The position numbers were made by a program, and so were the translations under genes. This document shows, piece after piece, positions 44,307 through 52,862 of a stretch of 64,000 nucleotides of DNA. Below the pieces are notes generated by a model. The model worked only from the letters and a program-made list of their open reading frames with translations. It did no database searches and was not told where the DNA came from. The DNA comes from Allopusillimonas ginsengisoli (GTDB lineage: Bacteria; Pseudomonadota; Gammaproteobacteria; Burkholderiales; Burkholderiaceae_B): contig NZ_SDQE01000001.1 of assembly GCF_004153455.1 (NCBI RefSeq), positions 1 through 64,000 of the forward strand, in the 5' to 3' direction. The first letter of the stretch is position 1. Each line of letters opens with the position of its first letter.

Positions 44307-44924
44307 TCAGGAATTGCGCGATCTGGCGTTCGCGGCGCGCGGGCTGGCCGTGAGCAAGGACTGTTGCGCGTGCGGGGCCGCCGGGTTCGCCGCGCGAGCC
44401 CGGCACTTGCCGGCACGCGGCGGGGGCTTGCAGATGGCGCAAACGAAATCCGCCTGCGGATCGTAGGCGTGCGCCACAAAATCGCCACCGCAACGGACGC
44501 AACGAGACAGTTGCAACATGTTGCTGTCAAAGAAGCGAATCAGCATCCATGCCCTGGTAAAGCTCAACAGTGGCTGCTCATCGGCGCCTTCAGGGCGACC
44601 CACCGAGGACTGCTCAAGATAGAGCCGATATGCCTCAACCAGGACATCAGCCTTGGCGAGAGGGAAATTGGTTTCCAGATAGTGATAGATGCTGTAGAAC
44701 AGGCTGGCGTGAATATTGGGGAGCCAGGTCATGAACCAGTCTACCGAGAACGGAAGCATTCCCTTGGGAGGTGAGCAGCCGCGGATTTCTTTGTACAACC
44801 GGGCCAGGCGATCATAGCTGAGCGCGGTTTCCGCCTGAAGCACCTGCAGGCGGGCGCCCAGGCGTACCATACTGGATGCCCGCACGATGTCTTCGGCCTC
44901 GCGAGTTACGCTTTTGTTTGCCAT
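44307..44924 (-). CDS. flhC: Flagellar master regulator subunit FlhC
   Basis: A 205-residue DNA-binding activator that forms the FlhD4C2 complex. The zinc cluster is made of the four Cys in LSRCVRCGGDFVAHAYDPQADFVCAICKPP. FlhC motifs IVRASSMVRLGARLQVLQAETALSYDRLARLYKEIRGCSPPKGMLPFSVDWF open the protein. ATG 44924 is the family start; the frame runs on to 45296 only as an overlap with flhD in another frame. It turns on class-2 flagellar operons. Confidence 0.95.
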   Translation of the reverse strand: MANKSVTREAEDIVRASSMVRLGARLQVLQAETALSYDRLARLYKEIRGCSPPKGMLPFSVDWFMTWLPNIHASLFYSIYHYLETNFPLAKADVLVEAYRLYLEQSSVGRPEGADEQPLLSFTRAWMLIRFFDSNMLQLSRCVRCGGDFVAHAYDPQADFVCAICKPPPRAGKCRARAANPAAPHAQQSLLTASPRAANARSRNS

Positions 44925-44929
44925 CCTGA

Positions 44930-45265
44930 CTACGCGCGCTCGCCGGCCATTTCGACGGAACCTCGCTGAGCAAGCAGTATTGTGGAGTGTGCCTGCTGCA
45001 AGATGCCACCCAGGACGTCTTGGGTCAATGTAGACAGTAAATCGTAGTCGTTGAGCCGGAACTGGCAGAGCAGCGAGTTTGAAGCCGAAAGCTTGACCAC
45101 CTGTGCGGGAGAAAGATTCATGACGATTTTTCCCACATCCAGTCCAAATCCGAGCCGAAAAGCGCCGGCCGCGAAATTCTCGTGAAGCAAGCGCTGTGCA
45201 AGCATGAGATAAGACAGGTTGACTTCTTGGATATCGTTTAACAGTGTATTGTCCGATACAGGCAT
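44930..45265 (-). CDS. flhD: Flagellar master regulator subunit FlhD
   Basis: A 111-residue partner of FlhC. The family pattern is clear: [36 protein letters not shown] near residues 8-43. It is first of the flhDC pair, 5 bp before flhC. AACAAATGCC around the start has CGGGGAACAAATG, a workable ribosome site. Confidence 0.95.
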   Translation of the reverse strand: MPVSDNTLLNDIQEVNLSYLMLAQRLLHENFAAGAFRLGFGLDVGKIVMNLSPAQVVKLSASNSLLCQFRLNDYDLLSTLTQDVLGGILQQAHSTILLAQRGSVEMAGERA

Positions 45266-45585
45266 TTGTTCCCCGCAAAAACAAAAAAGGTCGCATGGCG
45301 GCGAGCGCCGCCTTGAATCAAAAACACATTAAAAAAAACGTTTTGTTACAACAAGGACAAGCAGAGGCAATGAAAACGACATGATCCCATCTTGAGTGGT
45401 GACAATATTGTTTGTAATTCAGCTTGCGATGCAAGCCTGAATAGCAATCCCGAGCAGTCGCAGAAGTCTGTGTCTGTAAAAACCTAAGTAAAAATACTAG
45501 CAAATATTGATATAAAGTAACATGACAATCATCATCGAACTATTTTTTTTAGGCCAAATTGACAGAAAAATTCGGGCGATTTGTG
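45266..45585. other. Divergent regulatory region of flhDC and a cell-wall hydrolase gene
   Basis: About 320 bp without a gene. It is much richer in A and T than its surroundings, with runs such as TTAAAAAAAACGTTTTGTTA near 45330 and several TAT/AAT tracts. This is the natural place for control of the flagellar master genes, by BvgA-like or H-NS-like proteins in relatives. I could not assign individual sites with confidence. Confidence 0.5.
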
Positions 45586-46119
45586 ATGCAAAAACAACAA
45601 CTTGAAACTTTTCGTCGCATTAAGATAGGAAGCTGGATTGTTCTGGGCGCTTTGCTAATGGTATTGGCGGCGTGTGCTGGACCTTCTTCACGCACAGGCA
45701 GTCAGGGCGCGAATTTCCAGGCCGTTTCGGTTGATCCTGCACAGCGCGGCAATGTCGTGCTGACTGCGTTGGGTCTTGTCGACACGCCTTACCGATATGG
45801 CGGCAACGGGCCCAATCAGGGGTTCGACTGCAGCGGGCTGGTGGCGTATGTCTTTGATGACGCCGTGCAGCGGCGCTTGCCACATCACACGGCCAGTATT
45901 GCGAAAATGAGCCGCCCGGTGTCGCGGCGCCAACTCAAAGCGGGCGATTTTGTGTTTTTCAACACGCTGAATCGGCCCTATTCCCATATGGGCATTTACA
46001 TAGGGAACGGGCAATTCGTGAATGCGCCCTCTTCGGGTGGCCGCGTACGAGTCGACTCTCTGGATAATCCCTACTTTGCCCGGCATTTTGAAGCAGCCGG
46101 CACGCTGTTCATGCAATAG
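45586..46119 (+). CDS. NlpC/P60 family peptidoglycan hydrolase lipoprotein
   Basis: A 177-residue lipoprotein with a papain-like endopeptidase domain that cuts peptide stems in peptidoglycan. The lipobox is LAA-Cys at Cys30. The catalytic Cys is residue 82 in GFDCSGLVAYVF, and the His is residue 134 in PYSHMGIYIGNG. The usual third polar residue appears as Asn in FVNAPSSGG. PYRYGGNGPNQGFDCSG is the family signature. The start at ATG 45586 leaves a normal signal peptide; a TTG at 45559 would add nine residues. It ends 8 bp before glpD on the other strand. A link with flagella is not shown. Confidence 0.9.
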   Translation: MQKQQLETFRRIKIGSWIVLGALLMVLAACAGPSSRTGSQGANFQAVSVDPAQRGNVVLTALGLVDTPYRYGGNGPNQGFDCSGLVAYVFDDAVQRRLPHHTASIAKMSRPVSRRQLKAGDFVFFNTLNRPYSHMGIYIGNGQFVNAPSSGGRVRVDSLDNPYFARHFEAAGTLFMQ

Positions 46120-46127
46120 CGCGCAGA

Positions 46128-47723
46128 TCAGGCCGGCAAATGCTGATATTGTTCCGCCAGGGCTTGAAAACGCTCGAGCTCGGGCTCGTGCCCACCCAGT
46201 TCTTCGCGCAGGATCTCAGCACATCGAGGGGCCAGCGCTGCAGCCAGGCGCGCATCAAGAAACAGAATGCGCGACCGGCGGGCGAGAATGTCCTCGACAT
46301 TGCGCGCATATTCGTAACGGGCGCCAAAGCGCACCATGGCTTCGGTCAGCCCCGGCGCCAGGTCGATGTCTGCACCGGGCAGCGCTTGCACCATGGCGGC
46401 TTCCGAACCGTAGGCGTTCAGGCCCGGCGCCGCGCTGATGGAAACGCGGCTGGTGGCGCCCTGCTGGGCGCCCACCAGCGGGAAATCCGCTGTTCTGGAT
46501 CGAGGCAGTGGCGCCAGCAGGCCATCCTGGACACACCGTTCAAGCACGTCTTCCGCCATGGCCCGATAAGTCGTCCATTTACCACCCGTGACGGTGACCA
46601 GCCCGCTAGGGCTGACCAGCACGGTATGCTCGCGGCTCAATTTCTTGGTCATGCCTTCATCGCCCGTAGGGCGAACCAGGGGACGCAAACCAACCCAGAC
46701 GCTTCTGACATCGTCGCGCGCTGGGGCGCGTCGCAGATACTTGCCCGCCTCGCCGAGAATGAACTTGACCTCGTCCGCAAATGGCGTGGGTTCCCGTGAC
46801 AGATCGTGACGCGGGGTATCGGTCGTGCCCAGTATGACTTTGCCCAGCCACGGAACGGCGAACAACACACGACCGTCTTCGGTCTTGGGCACAAGAAGCG
46901 CGTGATCTCCCGGGAAAAACTCACTGTCGACCACCAAGTGCACGCCCTGGCTGGGCGCGACCATCGCAGTCGTGGCCCGGCCTGTGGCCTCGCCATCCTT
47001 GGCACGAATTTCGTCTACCCAGACGCCTGTCGCATTGACAACGCAACGAGCCTTGACCTCGTAGGCCTGGCCGGTTTCCGCATCTTCGCATTGCAGCCCA
47101 GCGACTTTGCCGTTTTCGTGCAGCAGACCTTTGACGGGACAGTAATTAACAAGCAGCGCACCCTGAGCAGCTGCGGTGCGGGCCAGCGCGAGGGCCAGCC
47201 GCGCATCATCAAACTGACCATCCCAGTACTTGACGCCGCCTTTGAGGTTCTGCTCCCTGACGCCGGGAATGCAGGCGCGTGTGCGGGCAGCGTTGAGAAA
47301 CTCTGTAGCGCCCAGGCCCGCGCTACCAGCCAGCGCATCGTATACCTTGAGTCCAACGCCGTAAAACGGCGCCTCCCAGCATTTGTAGCTAGGCATCACG
47401 AAAGGCAGCGGACGCGCCAGATGCGGGGCGTTATGCAGCAATGTGGAGCGCTCGTGCAGCGCTTCGCGCACCAACGAAATATTGCCTTGCGCGAGATAGC
47501 GAACCCCACCATGCACGAGCTTGGTAGCGCGTGACGAGGTGCCTTTGGCAAAATCGCAGGATTCAAGCAGAACAACGGAAAGCCCCCGCAGCGCGGCGTC
47601 CAGTGCCACGCCCAGGCCGGTAGCGCCCCCGCCTATGATCGCCAGATCAACCTGGCCAAGTTCGGCCAATGCCGACAACAAGCCGGCCCTGTCGGGTGCT
47701 TGCGGGGATGAAGGTGTTGTCAT
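46128..47723 (-). CDS. glpD: Glycerol-3-phosphate dehydrogenase (FAD-dependent, aerobic)
   Basis: A 531-residue membrane-associated enzyme that oxidises sn-glycerol 3-phosphate to dihydroxyacetone phosphate and passes electrons to quinone. The FAD-binding loop is VDLAIIGGGATGLGVALDAALRGLSV, with GGGATG near residues 31-36. KGTSSRATKLVHGGVRYLAQGN follows, a signature of the family, and then LFAVPWLGKVILGTTDTP. The frame extends to 47828, but the ATG at 47723 gives the normal N terminus. It lies downstream of the glpSTPQUV transporter and acts after GlpK, encoded at 54905. Confidence 0.95.
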   Translation of the reverse strand: MTTPSSPQAPDRAGLLSALAELGQVDLAIIGGGATGLGVALDAALRGLSVVLLESCDFAKGTSSRATKLVHGGVRYLAQGNISLVREALHERSTLLHNAPHLARPLPFVMPSYKCWEAPFYGVGLKVYDALAGSAGLGATEFLNAARTRACIPGVREQNLKGGVKYWDGQFDDARLALALARTAAAQGALLVNYCPVKGLLHENGKVAGLQCEDAETGQAYEVKARCVVNATGVWVDEIRAKDGEATGRATTAMVAPSQGVHLVVDSEFFPGDHALLVPKTEDGRVLFAVPWLGKVILGTTDTPRHDLSREPTPFADEVKFILGEAGKYLRRAPARDDVRSVWVGLRPLVRPTGDEGMTKKLSREHTVLVSPSGLVTVTGGKWTTYRAMAEDVLERCVQDGLLAPLPRSRTADFPLVGAQQGATSRVSISAAPGLNAYGSEAAMVQALPGADIDLAPGLTEAMVRFGARYEYARNVEDILARRSRILFLDARLAAALAPRCAEILREELGGHEPELERFQALAEQYQHLPA

Positions 47724-47819
47724 AAACAATAAAGACCAAAAATTACAGCAGCCATAAGTGTAAAACACGGAGGATGCCCCGATGTAACGGCGAAGGGCCG
47801 CATACTCAAGGCGGCAGCT

Positions 47820-47846
47820 GCGGGCCATGCAAATGCGCAGGCCCGC
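47820..47846 (-). terminator. Possible hairpin between glpV and glpD
   Basis: GCGGGCC (47820-47826) pairs with GGCCCGC (47840-47846), with a further TGC/GCA in the 13-nt loop. It starts just after the glpV stop codon on the minus strand. There is no U-run, so partial termination or mRNA 3' end protection before glpD is as likely as full termination. Confidence 0.4.
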
Positions 47847-47868
47847 CCTGCGTCCTCGTCCAGACCGA

Positions 47869-49599
47869 TTACCGGACGCGCCCTTCCTTCCAGGCGGTCA
47901 GCAGTGCATCGTAGGCCACGGTTTCACCTTTGGGGCTTTCGTTATCGAGCTTTTTCCATGGCGCCTGGGTATCGCTCAGCCACTTGGATGGATCGCTCTT
48001 TTTGTTCAGCTTGGGTGCGCAGTGGCTCATGCCGGCGCGCTCAAGGCGTGCCATGATCTTGTCCATTTCGTCGGCAAGATTATCCATGGCTTGCTGTGGC
48101 GTTTTTTCGCCTGTGATCGCCGTTGCGACGTTTTTCCACCACAGCTGCGCCAGCTTGGGATAATCAGGAACGTTGGTGCCGGTAGGTGTCCATGCAACCC
48201 GCGCAGGGCTGCGATAGAACTCGATCAAACCGCCGTACTTGTCGGCATTCTCGGTGAAGTAGTCGCTGTGGATATCGCTGTCGCGGATGAAGGTCAGACC
48301 CTCGATCGATTTTTTGAGCGAGGTGGTTTTGGCGGTTACGAACTGCGCATAAAGCCAGGCCGCCGCAATTTTCTTGGGATCATGGTCCTTGAAAAAGCTC
48401 CATGACCCAACATCCTGATAGCCATTCTGCATGCCATCTTTCCAGTACGGGCCATGCGGCGCCGGCGCCATGCGCCATTTGGGCGTGCCGTCGTCGTTGA
48501 CAACGGGCAAACCCTTCTTGGTCATGTCGGCCGTGAAGGCGGTATACCAGAAAATCTGCTGGGCGATATGGCCTTGCGCCGGCACGGGGCCGGACTCGCT
48601 GAAGGTCATGCCCTGAGCCTCTTTGGGCGCGTACTTTTTCATCCAGTCGATGTACTTGGTCAATGCATAGACGGCTGCAGGCGAGTTGGTGGCACCGCCA
48701 CGCTCCACGGAAGCGCCCACCGGCGTGCATTTGTCGTCCGCGACACGTATGCCCCACTCATCAACAGGCATGCCGTTTGGCGTGCCCTTGTCGGCGGTGC
48801 CTGCCATCGACAGCCAGGCATCCGTGAAACGCCAGCCCAAGGAAGGATCTTTTTTCCCGTAGTCCATGTGACCGTAAATGGGTTTGCCATCTATGGTCTT
48901 TACATCATTGGTAAAGAAGTTCGCAATGTCCTCGTAGGCCGTCCAGTTTACGGGTACGCCCAGTTCATAGCCGTACTTTTCCTTGAATTGTTGCTTGAGA
49001 TCATCACGATTGAACAGGTCTGCGCGGAACCAGTACAGATTGGCGAACTGCTGATCCGGCAGTTGATACAGCTTGCCATCCGGCGCGGTGGTAAAAGACC
49101 GTCCGATGAAATCATCGATGTCCAGCCCGGGATTGGTCCACTCTTTGCCCTCCCCATTCATATAGTCGGTGAGTGACAGCATTTCGCCATAGCGGTAGTG
49201 CGTGCCGATCAGGTCGGAGTCCGAGATCCAGCCATCGTAGATGGATTTGCCTGACTGCATGGATGTCTGCAGCTTTTCGACGACATCCCCTTCCTGTATC
49301 AGGTCGTGATGAACGGTAATGCCGGTGATTTCAGCGAAAGCCTTGGCAAGGGTCTTGGACTCGTATTCGTGCGTGGTGATGGTTTCCGACACAACCGAGA
49401 TCTCGTTGACGCCTTGTTCCTTGAGCTTTTTCGCTGCATCGATGAACCATTGCATCTCTGCCATCTGTTCATCCTTGCTGAGCGTGGATGGCTGGAACTC
49501 ATTGTCTATCCATTTTTTTGCCTCGGCTTCGCCCGCGAAGGCATGGCCGGATAACGCGCACGTGATGGCAAAGGCCAGCGCGGTATGACGAAATAACAT
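47869..49599 (-). CDS. glpV: Glycerol ABC transporter substrate-binding protein
   Basis: A 576-residue periplasmic binding protein of the GlpV type. The signal peptide covers residues 1-22 (MLFRHTALAFAITCALSGHA-FA), then GEAEAKKW. The length, well above usual sugar-binding proteins, and the motifs DLIQEGDVVEKLQTSMQSGKSIYDGWISDSDLIGTHYR and LPDQQFANLYWFRADLF fit the glycerol-uptake family known from rhizobia. ATG 49599 has a GAGGAGAAAGC ribosome site. It is the last transporter gene. Confidence 0.9.
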   Translation of the reverse strand: MLFRHTALAFAITCALSGHAFAGEAEAKKWIDNEFQPSTLSKDEQMAEMQWFIDAAKKLKEQGVNEISVVSETITTHEYESKTLAKAFAEITGITVHHDLIQEGDVVEKLQTSMQSGKSIYDGWISDSDLIGTHYRYGEMLSLTDYMNGEGKEWTNPGLDIDDFIGRSFTTAPDGKLYQLPDQQFANLYWFRADLFNRDDLKQQFKEKYGYELGVPVNWTAYEDIANFFTNDVKTIDGKPIYGHMDYGKKDPSLGWRFTDAWLSMAGTADKGTPNGMPVDEWGIRVADDKCTPVGASVERGGATNSPAAVYALTKYIDWMKKYAPKEAQGMTFSESGPVPAQGHIAQQIFWYTAFTADMTKKGLPVVNDDGTPKWRMAPAPHGPYWKDGMQNGYQDVGSWSFFKDHDPKKIAAAWLYAQFVTAKTTSLKKSIEGLTFIRDSDIHSDYFTENADKYGGLIEFYRSPARVAWTPTGTNVPDYPKLAQLWWKNVATAITGEKTPQQAMDNLADEMDKIMARLERAGMSHCAPKLNKKSDPSKWLSDTQAPWKKLDNESPKGETVAYDALLTAWKEGRVR

Positions 49600-49686
49600 T
49601 GCTTTCTCCTCGGTAGAACAATTCCCCGTCTTCTGGCTCAACGTCGTGCCGGGGGGATGACCGGAACGCACAGCGATATTCATTCT

Positions 49687-49995
49687 TCAGCCTTTTCGGA
49701 TGACCAATCCCAATACCAGCAACGAAAAAATAAAACTGATCCAGACACTCGGCTCGTCGTCCAGGCTCAGCCAGTCCATGAAATGCTCGCCCATGCCGAG
49801 AAACGTCAGGTTGATATACGCTGCGATCAACAGGCCGATGAACAAGCGATCGCCGCGCGTGGTGGAAATCGGCAGAAACCCTTTGCGCAAGGCCGTGGGA
49901 GAGCGCAGCTCCCACAGCGTCATTGCCACCAACATCAATGCAATGCAAATAAAGAACACTGCAGTAGGCAGAGTCCACATCATCCAGCCGAACAT
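49687..49995 (-). CDS. glpU: Small membrane protein of the glycerol transporter operon (DUF2160)
   Basis: A 102-residue protein with three probable membrane helices. It holds MMWTLPTAVFFICIALMLVAMTLWE, then RRGFLPISTTRGDRLFIGLLIAAYINLTFLG-like sequence and a last helix ending VLGLVIRKG. The family (DUF2160) is found in glpSTPQUV operons at this position; its role is unknown. It lies between glpQ and glpV. Confidence 0.85.
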   Translation of the reverse strand: MFGWMMWTLPTAVFFICIALMLVAMTLWELRSPTALRKGFLPISTTRGDRLFIGLLIAAYINLTFLGMGEHFMDWLSLDDEPSVWISFIFSLLVLGLVIRKG

Positions 49996-50032
49996 GGAGA
50001 GCTCCTGAGTTGTGATTCAAAGAGGGGGTTGC

Positions 50033-50848
50033 TCATACACGCCCCATCGCAAAACCCTTGGCGATATAGTGGCGCACAAACCAGATCACAATGGCGCCCG
50101 GAATAATGGTGAGCGTGCCCGCCGCCGCAAGCGTGGCCCAGTCCATGCCGGAGGCCGACACGGTTCGTGTCATCGTTGCGACAATGGGCTTGGCATTGAC
50201 GCTGGTCAGTGTTCGCGCCAGCAAGAGTTCTACCCAGCTGAACATAAAGCAGAAGAATGCCGCGACACCGACGCCTGCCTTGATCAGCGGCAAAAAGACA
50301 GTGAGAAAGAAACGCGGAAAGCTGTAGCCGTCTATGTACGCCGTTTCGTCGATCTCGCGCGGTATTCCGCTCATAAAGCCTTCGAGTATCCATACCGCCA
50401 GCGGCACATTGAATACCAGGTGAGCAAGCGCAACCGCCCAATAGGTATCCATCATGCCGAGCGTGCTGTACAGCTGGAAAAAGGGAAGCAAAAATACCGC
50501 GGGCGGCGTCATGCGGTTGGTAAGCAGCCAAAAGAAGACATGCTTGTCGCCCAGAAACTGATACCGGGAGAAGGCATAGGCGGCAGGCAACGCCACCGTC
50601 AGTGAAATGACGGTATTGAGCGCCACGTAAATCAAGCTGTTGATATAACCGTTGTACCAGGAAGGGTCGGTAAAGATCGTGACGTAGTTCGCCCAGGTGA
50701 AGTTCTGGGGCAACAAGGAAAAGCTGGACAGGATGCCGGCGTTGGTCTTGAAGCTCATGTTGACCATCCAATAGATGGGCAGCATGGCGAACAGCAGATA
50801 GAGCAGCAGAAATAGTGTGCGTATCCTGAGAGGTTTGCGTCTACTCAT
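50033..50848 (-). CDS. glpQ: Glycerol ABC transporter permease
   Basis: A 271-residue inner membrane permease of the MalG/UgpE type, with six helices. The EAA-type cytoplasmic loop that meets the ATPases is ILEGFMSGIPREIDETAYIDGYSFPRFFLTVFLPLIKAG, near residues 154-192. It pairs with GlpP and overlaps it by 8 bases. Not to be confused with GlpQ phosphodiesterase of enterobacteria. Confidence 0.9.
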   Translation of the reverse strand: MSRRKPLRIRTLFLLLYLLFAMLPIYWMVNMSFKTNAGILSSFSLLPQNFTWANYVTIFTDPSWYNGYINSLIYVALNTVISLTVALPAAYAFSRYQFLGDKHVFFWLLTNRMTPPAVFLLPFFQLYSTLGMMDTYWAVALAHLVFNVPLAVWILEGFMSGIPREIDETAYIDGYSFPRFFLTVFLPLIKAGVGVAAFFCFMFSWVELLLARTLTSVNAKPIVATMTRTVSASGMDWATLAAAGTLTIIPGAIVIWFVRHYIAKGFAMGRV

Positions 50849-51734
50849 CGCTCGAACTCCTGTCCTGAGTGCCTACGCGCAACATCCAGTTGTAAAGGAT
50901 GAAGCAGAACAGCAGAATGATCAGGAAGTAAATCAGTGAAAATGCCGCGGCGGGCCCAAGGTCGAACTGGCCAACCGCCTTCTGGGTCAGATATTGGCTA
51001 AGAAAGGTCGTGGCATCGCCAGGCCCACCACCGGTCAGGACAAAGGGTTCGGTATAGATCATGAAGCTATCCATGAAACGCAACAGCACGGCAATCATTA
51101 GCACGCCACGCATCTTGGGCAACTGTATGTAGCGGAACACGGCTAAACGGCTGGCGCCATCAATGCTGGCCGCCTGATAGTAGGCATCGGGAATGGAGCG
51201 CAACCCCGCGTAAGCCAGCAGCGCGACCAGCGGCGTCCAGTGCCAGACATCCATCAACAACACAGTGAGCCACGCCTGAGTGGGGTTAGCCGCATAGCTG
51301 TAGTCGATACCCAAAAGGTGCAGTGTGCGCCCCATAAGTCCGATATCCGTACGGCCAAAAATCTGCCATATCGTACCCACCACGTTCCACGGAATAAGCA
51401 GCGACAGCGCTACCAGCACCAGCACGGCAGACGCGCGCCAGCCTGTGGCGGGCATGGACAGCGCCAACAGGATGCCCAGGGGAATCTCGATAGCGAGTAC
51501 TGATAGCGAAAAGCCCAGTTGTCGCAATAGCGCCGCATGCAGTTCTTCGTCGCGCATGACGGCAGCAAACCACTCTGTGCCTACAAATACCGACCTTGTG
51601 GGCGAGATCACATCCTGAACGGAATAATTCACCACAGTCATCAAGGGAATGACGGCTGAAAAAGCCACGCACAGGCAGACCGGAAGAATAAGCCACCATG
51701 CCTTCTGATTGACCGGCTTTATGGATTGACTCAT
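50841..51734 (-). CDS. glpP: Glycerol ABC transporter permease
   Basis: A 297-residue inner membrane permease of the MalF/UgpA type. The first helix is WWLILPVCLCVAFSAVIPLMTVVNYSVQD, and the EAA loop is GLRSIPDAYYQAASIDGASRLAVFRYIQLPKMRGVLMIAV. ATG 51734 is chosen (MSQSIKPVNQKAWW) with GGAGG directly upstream; the frame continues upstream into glpT. It is a partner of GlpQ. Confidence 0.9.
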   Translation of the reverse strand: MSQSIKPVNQKAWWLILPVCLCVAFSAVIPLMTVVNYSVQDVISPTRSVFVGTEWFAAVMRDEELHAALLRQLGFSLSVLAIEIPLGILLALSMPATGWRASAVLVLVALSLLIPWNVVGTIWQIFGRTDIGLMGRTLHLLGIDYSYAANPTQAWLTVLLMDVWHWTPLVALLAYAGLRSIPDAYYQAASIDGASRLAVFRYIQLPKMRGVLMIAVLLRFMDSFMIYTEPFVLTGGGPGDATTFLSQYLTQKAVGQFDLGPAAAFSLIYFLIILLFCFILYNWMLRVGTQDRSSSDE

Positions 51735-51783
51735 TGTGCCGCCCTCCTTGTGTGGCGGTCGCAGAAGATGACGCAGGCAGTAC

Positions 51784-52860
51784 TCATGGCACCAGTTCCT
51801 CATGACGGTAGAAGCAGGTATGAGGGCCAATCAGCGCAAGGCCCGCAGCGCTTCCAACAACCGGGGGCTGCTGATCCAGATCGAGCCTGGCCCTGAGGGT
51901 ATGCTCGCCAATGCGTGCTGTCAGCAGCCAGCACGCGCCTATGTTCTGCACCTTTTCGACCTGCGCTGGCATCACGCCGGCTTGGCCGACCGGTGCGAGC
52001 CGGGTGTACTCAGGCCGTATGCCGAGCTTCAGATCACCCGTTGGCAAGGACATGCCCTGGGGCACCGCAACGTTCTGCCCCGCCACCACCAGACCGTCCG
52101 CACTGCCCTGTGCGGGCAGCAGATTCATGCCTGGCGAGCCGATGAAATGTCCAACAAAGGTATGGGCGGGCCGCTCGAAAAGCTCGGCCGGTGTTCCCAT
52201 TTGCACCACCCGGCCACGCGACATGACCATGATTTGTTCAGCAAAAGTCAGCGCTTCGACCTGGTCATGCGTGACATAAATGAGCGTGAGCTTGAGCTCT
52301 CTATGTATCTGCTTGAGCTTGCGGCGCAGCTGCCACTTGAGCTGGGGATCGATCACGGTAAGCGGCTCATCGAACAGAATGGCGGAAACATCCGGCCTGA
52401 CCAGGCCGCGTCCCAGCGATATTTTTTGCTTGGCGTCGGCAGACAAATGCGCAGCGCGATGATCCAGCTGATGGCTGAGCTCCAGCATTTCGGCAATCTG
52501 CCCAACCCGCTCCTTGATCCGTTCGGAAGGCATCTTGCGATTGCGCAACGGAAACGCAAGATTCTCGCCTACCGTCATGGTGTCGTAGATCACGGGAAAC
52601 TGAAACACTTGTGCGATGTTGCGTTCCTGCGGGGTGGCGGCAGTCTTGTCTATGCCATCGAAACTAACCGTGCCTTGCGATGGCTCGATCAAGCCGGAAA
52701 TAATGTTGAGCATGGTGGTCTTGCCGCAACCTGATGGGCCTAGCAAGGCATATGCGCCGCCATCTTCAAAAGTCATCTTGAGCGGCAGCAACGCGTAATC
52801 CTCTTCACGCTGAGGATTGGGCCTGTAGGCATGCGCCAGATCCAGATCAATACGGGCCAT
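51784..52860 (-). CDS. glpT: Glycerol ABC transporter ATP-binding protein
   Basis: A 358-residue ATPase. Walker A is GPSGCGKTT near residues 42-50, Walker B is AILFDEPLTVIDP, and the H loop is YVTHDQVEAL. The signature loop, usually LSGGQ, reads LSADAKQKISLGRGLV, a clear variation. The C-terminal TOBE-type region starts near IRPEY. It forms the nucleotide-binding pair with GlpS. Despite its name it is unrelated to the enterobacterial GlpT antiporter. Confidence 0.9.
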   Translation of the reverse strand: MARIDLDLAHAYRPNPQREEDYALLPLKMTFEDGGAYALLGPSGCGKTTMLNIISGLIEPSQGTVSFDGIDKTAATPQERNIAQVFQFPVIYDTMTVGENLAFPLRNRKMPSERIKERVGQIAEMLELSHQLDHRAAHLSADAKQKISLGRGLVRPDVSAILFDEPLTVIDPQLKWQLRRKLKQIHRELKLTLIYVTHDQVEALTFAEQIMVMSRGRVVQMGTPAELFERPAHTFVGHFIGSPGMNLLPAQGSADGLVVAGQNVAVPQGMSLPTGDLKLGIRPEYTRLAPVGQAGVMPAQVEKVQNIGACWLLTARIGEHTLRARLDLDQQPPVVGSAAGLALIGPHTCFYRHEELVP

Positions 52861-52862
52861 GT

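Noticed and set aside
44925-45296. N-terminal extension of the flhC frame to 45296
   Set aside because: It fully overlaps flhD in another frame and does not resemble FlhC; the ATG at 44924 is the normal start.
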